From: an uncultured Opitutales bacterium
GTDB taxonomy: Bacteria; Verrucomicrobiota; Verrucomicrobiia; Opitutales; UBA9783
Assembly: GCA_944389435.1 (NCBI GenBank)
Contig: CALXMI010000037.1
Coordinates: forward strand, 1 to 42,145
Direction of reading: 5' to 3'
Length of the DNA: 42,145 bases
The notes under the pieces are model-generated. The model ran no database searches and had not been told where the DNA came from. It saw only the letters and a list, made by a program, of their open reading frames with translations. Shown here piece after piece: positions 24,709 through 35,200 of this stretch. The position numbers and the translations under genes are program-made. Every line of letters starts with the position of its first letter. Within the stretch, counting starts at the first letter, position 1.

Positions 24709-25405
24709 AATTCTGCCTGCTGTTTTAAAAACCAAAGGACAGGCAGAACTCACTGTAACAGGGACGAGCATGGAACCGACTCTAATTGAAGGTGATTTGA
24801 TAACAATCATAAAGTGTGATAATTACACAATCGGCGATATTCTTGTTTTTGACTATAAAAACGAGGGGCTTCTGGTTCACAGATTACTAAAAACATCCAA
24901 CCGATACTTCTGTAAAGGCGATAATTCTTTTAGGCTTGAAGATATGCCTGCAGAAAACATTATTGGAAAAGTCACAGCTGTAAACGGAGTTCCAATTGCC
25001 GTTTGGCAAAAATGGAAAATGGATTTGTCTTATGCTGTCAATCGATCATTTGTTAAATCAAAATATGATATTACAAATACAATGCAGACAGATATATATA
25101 AACTGTATTCAGCCTTAATTTTAGGAAAAGAGGAAAACAAAATGAATTACAAGAAAACAGATAAAATGGACTTTATTCTTTCAGATGAAACTTCACTTGC
25201 CGTATTTGATCCGGAAAGCAACAATACATACTTTTTTGACGAAACCGGGATAGACATTCTAAATTGTCTTGACATCCCTTGTGATATTGAAATGCTTTTA
25301 GATATGCTTTGCAATATTTATTCAGCATCCCCTGAAGATATCAGGGCAGATGTTGAAGAATTCTTAGCAGATACAGTAACCAAAGGAATTGTTGAAATAG
25401 TATGA
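24686..25405 (+). CDS. S26 (SipW-like) signal-peptidase domain fused to a PqqD domain
   Basis: A protein of 239 residues. The first part is peptidase-like: VTGTSMEPTLIEGD (S28), GLLVHRLLK (H65) and FCKGDN (77-80). This is the Ser-His arrangement of SipW/SEC11-type enzymes. The last 90 residues are PqqD-like (LAVFDPESNNTYFFDETGIDIL). No clear membrane segment is present, unusual for S26 enzymes. An in-frame ATG at 25142, preceded by AAGAGGAAAAC, could give the PqqD domain alone. The fusion would let one protein bind and cut the leader (inference). It overlaps the radical SAM gene by ATGA. Confidence 0.82.
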   Translation: MNNNLIIKILPAVLKTKGQAELTVTGTSMEPTLIEGDLITIIKCDNYTIGDILVFDYKNEGLLVHRLLKTSNRYFCKGDNSFRLEDMPAENIIGKVTAVNGVPIAVWQKWKMDLSYAVNRSFVKSKYDITNTMQTDIYKLYSALILGKEENKMNYKKTDKMDFILSDETSLAVFDPESNNTYFFDETGIDILNCLDIPCDIEMLLDMLCNIYSASPEDIRADVEEFLADTVTKGIVEIV

Positions 25406-26448
25406 ACATTAAAACCGTTTATGTTGAAATAACTAATTTCTGCAACTTAAATTGTATCACTTGCTATAACCGATCGGGCTTAAACTGTCAAAGAACAGAA
25501 TTGTCATTTGAACAAATCGAGAATATTATCAAACTTTTTACGCCTTTAGGATTGAAAAGATTTTTATTATCAGGTGGAGAACCTACACTGCATTCCGAAT
25601 TTGACAAAATTCTTGATTTAATCGATAAATATCCAAAAATTAATTTTGGTATTGTTACTAACGGAACAAATCATAATAAAAAGCTATTAGAATGCCTTAA
25701 CTCAAGAGACAATTTAAAACTTCAGATAAGTCTTGACGGTTCCTGTGAAGAAATAAATTCCAAAACCCGCGGTATAGGCAATTTCAAAAAGACCTTAAGC
25801 TTTGCCAAACAAATACGCACCGCTCATAATATTCCTCTGCTTAAAATGGTCATATCACAAGGCAATTATGACGATGTAGAAAATTTCTGCAATTTAGCGA
25901 TTTCATTAGGCTTTACACCTGAACTTGCATTTATATACAAATCCGGAAACGGGTGTGACGAATGGGGCACTAAAGAGCTTACATCCATACAAAAATTAAA
26001 AATATTGAAACTTGTCGAGCGCATTAATAAAGAAAGAAATGCAGGTATATTTCTTCCAATCTGCACCACAAAATGTCCGTTAGCAGAAGGAATCAATGAA
26101 CTTTCTTTCTGTATTAAAGTAGACGGTTCAATTCAACCATGTCAATCCCTTTACAGTGAAAAATATACTGTCGGAAATGTTCTTTTCTTCGATAAAAAGC
26201 TATTTTTACAGAATATAAATAATATTTCCGATTTAGCAAGGCAGCGTTGTGAACAAGACTATGGCTGTGAAAAATGTATGCTGAATGACATTTGCGGCAG
26301 AGGATGCATGGCAGAAGCTGTAAATCTTCACGATAATCCATTTGCAAGTGACGGCAACTGCGAATATAGAAAACAACAATTTATTAACTTTAATCTAAAA
26401 GGAGGTATATCTGTACTTGAAAAAGAAGACAAAACATTCCACGCTTAG
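25402..26448 (+). CDS. Radical SAM/SPASM peptide maturase of cluster 2
   Basis: A protein of 348 residues. CNLNCITC (C14, C18, C21) is the 4Fe-4S site and LLSGGEPTL binds SAM. The C-terminal SPASM region has FCIKVDGSIQPCQSL and CEKCMLNDICGRGCMAE, then a last cysteine in GNCEYR. It follows the peptidase-PqqD fusion directly (ATGA overlap) and overlaps the first ABC gene by 32 bases. Substrate and bond type are unknown. Precursor 2 (a single Cys30) is the nearest candidate. Confidence 0.9.
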   Translation: MNIKTVYVEITNFCNLNCITCYNRSGLNCQRTELSFEQIENIIKLFTPLGLKRFLLSGGEPTLHSEFDKILDLIDKYPKINFGIVTNGTNHNKKLLECLNSRDNLKLQISLDGSCEEINSKTRGIGNFKKTLSFAKQIRTAHNIPLLKMVISQGNYDDVENFCNLAISLGFTPELAFIYKSGNGCDEWGTKELTSIQKLKILKLVERINKERNAGIFLPICTTKCPLAEGINELSFCIKVDGSIQPCQSLYSEKYTVGNVLFFDKKLFLQNINNISDLARQRCEQDYGCEKCMLNDICGRGCMAEAVNLHDNPFASDGNCEYRKQQFINFNLKGGISVLEKEDKTFHA

Positions 26449-28228
26449 CAACAATTTATACATACTGAAACAAATACATATTGCAAGCCGCGGAAGAATA
26501 TTTTTTGAACTTTCGAGTATTATACTAAACACCGTTTCAAATATACTACTTGATGTTTATATGTTCAAATATATTATTAATGGTATTCAAAAGGGCTTAG
26601 ATTTTAAAAGACTTGTCGGTTTTATCCTGATTATTACGGCGTTTCATATTTTCACCGCTACCGTTGTCGACTATTTTTGGGAAAAATTCGCACCTGTCTC
26701 GAATCAAAAAATATATAGCCATATTCAAAAAAACTTGTTCGAAAAGGCCTCGTCTGTCGAGTTTGCCTGCTTTGAAGACCCTGACTTTTACGATAAATAT
26801 GTTAAAGCAATAAGCGAAGCATACAATAGAACCAATGAGGTTCTAAGGTCGTTGTGCGACATTGTATATTTTATTTTTAACGCTTTTGCTACCTCGTTTA
26901 TCATATTTACAATTGATCCCGTGCTGATAGTATTCGCGCTGATACCCTTTATTGTAAGTATTCTGTTCGGGAAAAGGCTTAACAAAGTGCGATACAATTA
27001 CACTATGGAAATGCAGGAAAAATCCAGAAAACGCGACTATGTAAAAAGGGTGTTTTACCTTGCCGACTACGCAAAGGAAATGCGGCTCACGAATATAAAC
27101 AGGGTTATGTTCAAAAAATTTTACGAGGCGATAAAGGAGCTTAAGGGGGTTATTAAAAAGCACGGGCTTAAGGTTGCGTTATTGGATTATTTGTTCATAG
27201 CGGTTAATGATATTATCGTTTACCTCGGCGCTATTCTATATTCCGCCTATAAAACCCTTGTTTCAAAAACAATGCTTTACGGCGACTGCGTGGTTGTTAT
27301 AAACGGAATAAACAATGTCGCGTGGTCACTGCGCAATATGGCTGATGTTTTTATTCAGTTTCAGAATCACTCGCTTTATATCGACAATCTGCGCTATTTC
27401 CTTGAATACAAGCCCGCAATTTATGAAAACAGGGAGGGACTCGACCCGCCCGATACCTGCGCGCTCACCCTTAAAAACGTAAGCTTTAAATACGCAGGTC
27501 AGGAAGATTATTCCCTTAAAAATATTAATTTCACAATAAAGCAGGGCGAAAAAATCGCCTTGGTCGGTCACAACGGCGCGGGTAAAACCACCCTTGTTAA
27601 GCTGTTAATGCGGCTTTACGATGTGACCGAGGGCGAGATACAGCTAAACGGCAGACCGATAAAGGAATACAAGCTTAAAGGCTACCGTAATCTGTTCTCG
27701 GTTGTGTTTCAGGATTTCAAGGTCTTCGCCGTATCGGTTTTGGAAAATATTTTGCTTAAAGCAGATATTACTAAGGAAGAAAAAAATCGCGCGGTAAGCG
27801 GTATGAAGGACGCGGGTATTTATGACAAGGTAATGTCCCTTGAAAAGGGCTATGAAACCGTGCTTACAAAGGAATTTGACGAAAACGGAGCGGTGCTTTC
27901 GGGCGGAGAGACCCAGAAAATCGCTATATCAAGGGTGTTTGCAAGGGACTGCCCCATCGCGATTTTAGACGAGCCTTCAAGTGCGCTTGACCCGCTGGCG
28001 GAGTACGCCATGTACGAGGCTATGATGAATGCGTGCAGGGACAAGGCGGTAATCTTTATTTCCCACAGGCTTTCCTCCGCGGTTTTGGCGGACAGGGTTT
28101 ACCTTATGGAAAAGGGAGAAATAATTGAAAGCGGCACCCACCGAGAGCTGCTCGAAAAGGGCGGCAAATACGCCGATATGTGGAGCAAGCAGGCGGAAAA
28201 ATACCGTAAAAAGGAGGAAGATGTATGA
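26417..28228 (+). CDS. ABC half-transporter 1 of cluster 2
   Basis: A protein of 603 residues starting at TTG after AAAGGAGG. The membrane domain spans about residues 30-320 and the ATPase has Walker A GHNGAGKTT (about 383), signature LSGGETQK, Walker B IAILDEPSSALD and SHRLSS. No C39 peptidase domain is present. It forms an ATGA-coupled pair with the next gene, probably a heterodimeric exporter. By eye, GC content rises inside the gene near 27000. Confidence 0.92.
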   Translation: MKKKTKHSTLSNNLYILKQIHIASRGRIFFELSSIILNTVSNILLDVYMFKYIINGIQKGLDFKRLVGFILIITAFHIFTATVVDYFWEKFAPVSNQKIYSHIQKNLFEKASSVEFACFEDPDFYDKYVKAISEAYNRTNEVLRSLCDIVYFIFNAFATSFIIFTIDPVLIVFALIPFIVSILFGKRLNKVRYNYTMEMQEKSRKRDYVKRVFYLADYAKEMRLTNINRVMFKKFYEAIKELKGVIKKHGLKVALLDYLFIAVNDIIVYLGAILYSAYKTLVSKTMLYGDCVVVINGINNVAWSLRNMADVFIQFQNHSLYIDNLRYFLEYKPAIYENREGLDPPDTCALTLKNVSFKYAGQEDYSLKNINFTIKQGEKIALVGHNGAGKTTLVKLLMRLYDVTEGEIQLNGRPIKEYKLKGYRNLFSVVFQDFKVFAVSVLENILLKADITKEEKNRAVSGMKDAGIYDKVMSLEKGYETVLTKEFDENGAVLSGGETQKIAISRVFARDCPIAILDEPSSALDPLAEYAMYEAMMNACRDKAVIFISHRLSSAVLADRVYLMEKGEIIESGTHRELLEKGGKYADMWSKQAEKYRKKEEDV

Positions 28229-30000
28229 AAGAAAAGGGCAGCGTACTGTTTATGATTAAGCAAGCCGTAAAATATGTTCCCTCCTTCTGTCTCTTTACAG
28301 TTGCGGAGGGTGTTGTTTGGGGCTGTATACACTCCTTTACAAGTACGCTCTTTATAAAGGCGCTGTTTGACAGAATAGAAAGCGGCGTCCCCTATTCTGA
28401 AATACTCCTGCTTGTCCTTGCTATGGCGGTTTTTCTTATTTCAGCCTACATATTCCACGAATGGTACTGGCAGTTTATAGAGCCGAAAGCGCGGCAGGAG
28501 CTGCACAAAAAAATGCAGGAGCAGCTATACAAAAAAGCGGCTTCCATAGACCTTGCCTGCTATGACCGCCCCGACTTTTACAACGACTTTGTCTGGGCGA
28601 TTAACGAGGCGGACTCAAGAACAATCGCAATATGTGAGGACATAGGCAAAATAATAAACCGCCTTATCACATCGGCGGTTATAATAGGCGTTTTATTCAC
28701 GATAGATTTGTGGATTGTGGCGGCGGTGCTTTTTTCGGTTGTCTTCAGCGTAGTTTTGCAAAGACTTATTACAAAAATTTATTTTAAGCGCGACAACGAG
28801 CTTAAACCCTTTCAACGCAGGGCTGAATATATAAGCAGGGTTCACTATCTTGCGGACTATGCAAAGGAAATCCGAATGAGCGAAGCCGAGGACTTACTCT
28901 TAAAGAATTTTGACACGGCTGTAGGAAGCAATATTTCAATAACCAAGTCCTACGGCAATAAGCTGTTTTTTCTGAATCTTACAAGAACCACCTTTACCGC
29001 CGTAATGTTTGACGCGGTTATTACAATACTGCTACTTTATAAGATGATGATAGAAAAATCCGTAACTCTCGGCGGATTTGCCGCCACATTCAGCGCTATG
29101 TGGAAGCTTTTTTGGACGCTTAATAATCTTATGGATTATTTTGCAAAATTCAAGGAGCATAAGCTTTATGCTAACAAGTTCAGGGTGTTTCTTAATTACG
29201 AGCCAACCGTGTGCGATAAGGAGGGTTGTACCGAATTAACCGCCCCGTTTAAGACCCTTGAGCTTAAAAATGTCTCCTTTGCCTACCCTGAAGCCGAAAA
29301 AAACATAATAAACGGCATAAATATGACCGTAAAGGCGGGGCAAAAAATCGCCCTTGTTGGCTACAACGGTGCGGGCAAATCAACCCTTGTAAAACTGCTT
29401 TTAAGACTATATGATGTTTCAGGCGGCGATATTTTTATAAACGGCAAGAGCATTAAGGATTACACCCTTTGCTCCTACCGAAACAAATTCGGTACCGTTT
29501 TTCAGGATTTTCAGCTCTACGCCGCCGATATTGCCGAAAACGTCCTTACCGACGAATATTCCGAAGAAGACCAGTCCCGCGTACTTGAAGCCCTTAAAAA
29601 CAGCGGATTTGAAGAAAGGCTTTCTTCCCTTAAGGAGGGTATTCACACACCGCTTACAAAGGAATTTGACCAAAGCGGAATTAACCTTTCGGGCGGCGAG
29701 GCGCAAAAAGTCGCAATATCAAGGGTGTTTGCAAAGGACTGCGAGATAGTTATTTTAGACGAGCCCTCAAGCGCACTCGACCCTATGACCGAATACGAAT
29801 TAAACAATACTCTGATGACCGCCCTTGACAAAACGGTTATAATAATTTCCCACCGCCTTTCTACGACCCGTATGGCGGACGTTATCTATATGCTTGAAAA
29901 CGGCGAGATTATTGAACAGGGCAGTCACGACGAGCTTATGCAAACGGGCGGCAAATACGCCGAAATGTTTTTAAAGCAGGCGGAAAAATATAATTTTTAG
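28225..30000 (+). CDS. ABC half-transporter 2 of cluster 2
   Basis: A protein of 591 residues coupled by ATGA to the previous gene, with AAGGAGG upstream. It has an N-terminal membrane domain, Walker A GYNGAGKST (about 378), signature LSGGEAQK, Walker B IVILDEPSSALD and SHRLST. Both partners have an intact ATPase core. It is clearly related to its neighbour and to the cluster 1 exporter. Its base composition is GC-richer than that of the genes on either side. Confidence 0.92.
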   Translation: MKEKGSVLFMIKQAVKYVPSFCLFTVAEGVVWGCIHSFTSTLFIKALFDRIESGVPYSEILLLVLAMAVFLISAYIFHEWYWQFIEPKARQELHKKMQEQLYKKAASIDLACYDRPDFYNDFVWAINEADSRTIAICEDIGKIINRLITSAVIIGVLFTIDLWIVAAVLFSVVFSVVLQRLITKIYFKRDNELKPFQRRAEYISRVHYLADYAKEIRMSEAEDLLLKNFDTAVGSNISITKSYGNKLFFLNLTRTTFTAVMFDAVITILLLYKMMIEKSVTLGGFAATFSAMWKLFWTLNNLMDYFAKFKEHKLYANKFRVFLNYEPTVCDKEGCTELTAPFKTLELKNVSFAYPEAEKNIINGINMTVKAGQKIALVGYNGAGKSTLVKLLLRLYDVSGGDIFINGKSIKDYTLCSYRNKFGTVFQDFQLYAADIAENVLTDEYSEEDQSRVLEALKNSGFEERLSSLKEGIHTPLTKEFDQSGINLSGGEAQKVAISRVFAKDCEIVILDEPSSALDPMTEYELNNTLMTALDKTVIIISHRLSTTRMADVIYMLENGEIIEQGSHDELMQTGGKYAEMFLKQAEKYNF

Positions 30001-30013
30001 GAAGTGTACGAAT

Positions 30014-31201
30014 ATGGACAAGGAAAAAATTTTAGAAGTATTAGGAAATATCATTGATATAAATAAAGAACAGCTTTTAAAAACTTCAGTTGATACGAAA
30101 CTGACCGATTTGGGGCTTACTTCAATTCAATTCATTCAATTTATTGTGGCTATTGAGGAAGAATTTGAAATTGAAATTTTAGACAGCGATCTTATAATGA
30201 CAAATTTCGAAACGGTAGAAATGCTTTTCAGTACATTAGAAAAGTATTTCACCCCCAAAAGCACTTTAAAAAAAGTACTTATTTGTGATTGCGATAATGT
30301 ATTATGGTACGGCATTTCAGGCGAAGAAGAAATATACATAGATGCTATAATCCTGAAATTTCAAGAAACCTTAATAGAATTATACAACCGCGGAATACTT
30401 ATATGCCTTTGCAGTAAAAATGAGCCGGAAAATATAGAAACGGTATTTAACTCTCTTGAAATGCCGCTGAAAAAGAATCATATCTTAATATCAAAAATAA
30501 ATTTGACGGATAAAGCCACAAACATAAAAGAAATTGCTCTTGAATTAAATCTTTCTGCCGATAGCTTCGTTTTTGTTGACGACAGCAAATATGAGCTTGA
30601 CCTTGTATCTTCTATAATTCCCGATATTACAACCGTCCTTGCGGATTATTCTAATTGCGATTTTATAGAAAAAATCAAAGGATTTTTTGACGGGAGTTCT
30701 ACAGATATTAACCGTACACAACAGTACAGAGATCAAAAAGAACGTGAAAAAGAAAAGCAGCGTTATGCAAGCGCTGAAGAATTTAATGCATCGCTCAAGA
30801 CCGAGATAAAATGTGAAACGGCGTCACCTGCTCAAGCAGCACGAATATCTGAATTATCACAGCGAACCAATCAATTTAATCTTTCCGATGTAAGATATAC
30901 CGAAGAGGAAATTAATTATTTTATCAGGGATGAAGGATATTGCGTGTATGTCCTTTCCGCTTCAGATAAATACGGCGATATGGGATTGGTTGGTGCCGCG
31001 GTGGTACGCAAAACAGAAAATCCTGTCATTATAGGTTTTTTTCTTTCTTGTCGGGTCTTCGGAAGAGGTTTTGAAGAACATTTTCTAAATCAAATCAAAA
31101 GCAATTTTGCTGTTCCAATGTATGGTATTTATAAAAGAACAGATAAAAACAAGAGGTTTGAAGATTTTTACTCTAAAAATGGAGTTGAAATATATGAATA
31201 A
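30014..31201 (+). CDS. ACP-FkbH protein (HAD-IIIC glyceryl-ACP synthase-like)
   Basis: A protein of 395 residues. Residues 1-80 are an acyl carrier domain with the pantetheine serine in DLGLTSIQF (S37). Residues about 85-225 are a HAD domain with DCDNVLWYG (D92, D94) and VFVDDSKYE. The rest is a GNAT-like domain. FkbH proteins take a three-carbon unit from 1,3-bisphosphoglycerate and load it on an ACP as glyceryl-thioester. Here the ACP is fused in. No ketosynthase or condensation gene is nearby, so the glyceryl unit may be passed to the peptide (inference). It overlaps the next gene. Confidence 0.85.
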   Translation: MDKEKILEVLGNIIDINKEQLLKTSVDTKLTDLGLTSIQFIQFIVAIEEEFEIEILDSDLIMTNFETVEMLFSTLEKYFTPKSTLKKVLICDCDNVLWYGISGEEEIYIDAIILKFQETLIELYNRGILICLCSKNEPENIETVFNSLEMPLKKNHILISKINLTDKATNIKEIALELNLSADSFVFVDDSKYELDLVSSIIPDITTVLADYSNCDFIEKIKGFFDGSSTDINRTQQYRDQKEREKEKQRYASAEEFNASLKTEIKCETASPAQAARISELSQRTNQFNLSDVRYTEEEINYFIRDEGYCVYVLSASDKYGDMGLVGAAVVRKTENPVIIGFFLSCRVFGRGFEEHFLNQIKSNFAVPMYGIYKRTDKNKRFEDFYSKNGVEIYE

Positions 31202-32247
31202 ATATATCGAAGCCGTTCGCGATTTAGCAAACGAAAAACAAACAAGCTTTGATATTTCTGAAATATTATACAATCATGGTTGTATCTATCTTCTTTCAAA
31301 AATAAAGGGCAAGAATAAATATACAGATAGATTAAAAGCAGAGAATTTATTAAATAAAATATGTATTAACGAAAGATATAAAACCTGTTCTGCAGTCTTC
31401 CGCGAATTTAAAGAAAACAATATCTCCTATGCCGTAATAAAGGGCGCTGTATTATCTGCTGCGGCATATAATAATCCGTTTTGTCGACAATCAGGAGACA
31501 TAGATATACTTATCAACCGAAAGGATATTGATAAAATAAAAGAAATAATGCTTCGAAACGGCTTTGTCCAAGGAAAAATTACCGAAAATGGAGTTGAGCC
31601 TTTCTCTCGCAAGGAAATATTATTCCAGACCGCTATGTCTCACCAAACTGCTCCCTTTGTTAAAAAAAACAAACAATAAAATATGTCCATATATTAATGT
31701 TGATCTTAATTTTGATATAATGTGGGGTGAAAGTGAAACAAAGGCAGATATGGAATTTGTTCTTCAAAACACTATGGAAACGGCAATACTGGGCGTGATA
31801 TTTAATAAGCTCTCTCCGGAAATGGAATTCATATCGCTTTGCCTGCACCACTATAAAGACTTAAATTCCATTTATTTGCTATATGAGCGTGGATTAACAT
31901 TAAGCCATTTCTGCGACATATATTTTTTCATTAAGAATTGTAACATAGATTCAGAAGCTCTTTATAATTATTGTTTAAAATTGAATGTCGGCAAATATGT
32001 TTACTATTGCTTATACTACACCAATCTTATATTTGACGATGAAATCATAAAAAAATATATGTTATTATTGCATTCAACTGAATCAGATGCAATTCTTAAT
32101 TCCTTCGGCCTTTCCGATAAAGAACGGCAAAGCTGGGATATTGACTTTTTTACAAGGCTGTTTGATTCAAATATTAGTCAATATTTGGAAAATTCACTTT
32201 CTGAATCTGATTTGAAGAAAATAATTATAAATCAACAGCTTATGTAG
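31194..32247 (+). pseudogene. Frameshifted nucleotidyltransferase (NTP_transf_5-like)
   Basis: The first frame (31194-31679) has the nucleotidyltransferase core: ISYAVIKGAVLSAAAY, then QSGDIDILI with the metal-binding DxD. It stops at TAA after a run of eight A (31662-31669). The +1 frame continues the protein (NVDLNFDIMWG onward to 32247) as a natural C-terminal half. With seven A the two would join into one frame of about 350 codons, the usual family size. The family occurs beside HPr-kinase-like genes in paeninodin-type clusters. It may be a pseudogene, a sequencing error, or be rescued by slippage at the A-run. Confidence 0.8.
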
Positions 32248-32270
32248 CAATCACTTAGGATGTGTAAATA

Positions 32271-35200
32271 TTGAAAAAGTTTATTACAGTACTAATAATA
32301 ATTCTATCATCTATTTGTATATTTGCAACATTGACCAAGAGTACTTCTTTTAATATTGAACCCACAAATTTAAGATTTAGAAATGATTATTCTTCTATGT
32401 ACGATCAGTTTCCTCCTAACCATGTTAAAATAATAAAATTGGAAATAATAGTTCATTTAAATAATACTGCTATTGATATTTCAGGAGAGTATATCAAGAA
32501 TCAAACTGATTCTAATACCAAGAAAAGAATTGATGATTACATTGATTCATACTATATTCCTTTTGCTAATTATGATAATACAATCCTTTGTTTTTCCGAA
32601 CGCACTTTATATATAATAACCGCAAATAATTACGAATCAATTAACACATTTGAATTTATATATAATGATAATAGTTTGAGAATATATGACGAATTTGGTC
32701 ATTGTGATGTTTATAACTGTACATTCAAATACAACGATGAGGATTTTTTCTCTAATAACAGTCAAATCTCCAATAATATTAATGATGGCACCAATACCTC
32801 AACCGGAGAACTGAAACCTCAAGCAATACAGGAATCAGAATCTAAATTCATTTCATTTTTAAAAAATATTATTATTCCATGGCTTTGGGAAATAATATGT
32901 GCCGTGCTTTTTAGCATTTTAATTTGTGTTTTCATTTTCAGCAGAATGTCTTTTATCTTATATCGCAAATATAAAAAGAATTTAAAAACAAGCATCTTCC
33001 CACGAGAGCATACATGGTTTGGTAATAATACGCCCACTGAAATTTATATATCAACTAAAGTATTTATCGGTGATACATGTCAAGAATACGGCTTACTGGA
33101 GTATTTTTCTTCAGCTATTATGCAAGATGTATCAAAATATGTAATTCTCGGCAATGCAGGAGAAGGTAAAACATTTTCACTTTCAAGATTGATATTAGCC
33201 TTGTTGGATTGTTTTTCAATAGATAAAAATAATAAAAACGCTCGTAAAAAAATCAAAAAACTAATTCCTGTATTATTAAATTTTTCGCAATTGAGCGATT
33301 GTAAAAGCAACGATGACTTAATTAATGTGATATATAAAAACATTTCAGATTCAGTCAAGCTTAAAAGCAATATCATAAATAAGATTATATATTTCCGTTA
33401 TAAATCAAAAATGATTAATACTATAGAGCATTACTTAAATTTAGGCAGATTTATTCTTTTAATTGATGGATATGATGAAATAGCCAATACAGAAGATCGA
33501 CTTCATACCTCTAAAATGCTTATGGATTTTATGAATGAATTTGAAAAGTGTAACTTTATTATGACATCAAGAACACAAATTTACGAAAAAGAAAAATTCC
33601 TAAATATACCACCAGAAAATACATTATATCTCTCACCGCTAACAAAAGAACAAATACATAAATTTGTTTCAAAATGGAATTTTCCGAACGGAAAATCTTC
33701 TTCTGATTTATTTCAAAGAATCGTTAATACCAAACAATTAGAGGGAATAATTACTAATCCGTTGTTGCTGACAATGGTTACTCATACATATAGTAATTCA
33801 AATATTTCAACTTTCAATAGTAAAACCGAGTTATATAAAAGCTGTTGTAATTGTTTATTGTCCGAATGGGAAAACAATAAAGTATTTTTCAAAAGAATTA
33901 TAAGATATAATACTATAAAAAATCCAAATATGAAAATAGAATTATTATCCTCGCTTGCATATGAACTGTATTTATCAAATTCTCCAAGTCTTGAAGAGGA
34001 AAGAGTCCTTCAAATTTGGGCTAATCATCCGAAAGAAAATTCCTATTTTCACGGTCAAACTCAAAATGTGTTAGATGATATAATTAACCAAAGCAGTATT
34101 CTTGAGCGTACAAACGACAGCATTAGATTTCGTCATAAATCTTTTTATGAATATTTTATTGCATTATATTTCTCACAAAACAATTATGACATAAAAAAAT
34201 TGTATGAAAATATATTGAGTAATTTAAACATTTTATTCTTTTACTTCTCATTAGTACCGGACGAAAAAATTGTTACAGATTTTATATTGAATAATTCCGA
34301 ATATAAAAAATTAATATGCGATATTATTCTTGAAAGACATATAAAATATAATACTGTCATTGAAAACATAGTAGATCCAATTATCGACAAAACTTCTTTT
34401 ATCAATTTAACGGATGTTCAGACATTAGGGTACATTGCTAAACAATATCCCGTGGTCGCACAAAAAATAGAAGATGTATTGTTAAAAAAGCTTTCATCTA
34501 CTAATAATAAAACCGAAAGAATCAATGTCCTTATCGGTCTTTTGATTTTTTGCAACAAAGAACTTTTATCTTCAATATTTGATAAGTATATATCAAAAAT
34601 CGATATAGAGTACCTTGTGGAATATTCAGGAGAAAGCATTAATGATTTCGCATGTTTAATTGTACAACTGTTAGAGGATAATGATCACAAGATTAACTTT
34701 ATTGAAAGTTTGGCGAAATCGTTTAGGTTTGATGCAATTTACAATATTTATAATAACAGTTCAAACGAAATAAAAGATTTTGCAGTAATTGGATTATTAT
34801 ACATGGGAAAAGAACCGGAATTGCTAAATTGGTTGTATACAAAAAAATTTGCTGACAGCATTACTCCAGATGAACAAAACAAAGTTAATAATATTAAAGA
34901 AAATTATGGTTGGGAAAACGATAGACTAAGTGATGAAGCACTTACAAATCTTTACACCCTAACTTATTTAAGTTCGCAAGTAATTCTAAACGGATTTCGT
35001 CCCAATATGGAATTAGTTGAAAACAAGTTGGCTTTTTTACTGTGTTTATTAATCAGCGATTCAAAAGGGAAATTGTACTATGAATTATTGAATATTGATA
35101 ACTTATATATTAAATCGTATGTAGAACTGACTTATCATTGGAATCTGATAAAAAGAAGTAAAAAGAAAAGCAATTTTTTAAGAAAAGGAATTATAGACAC

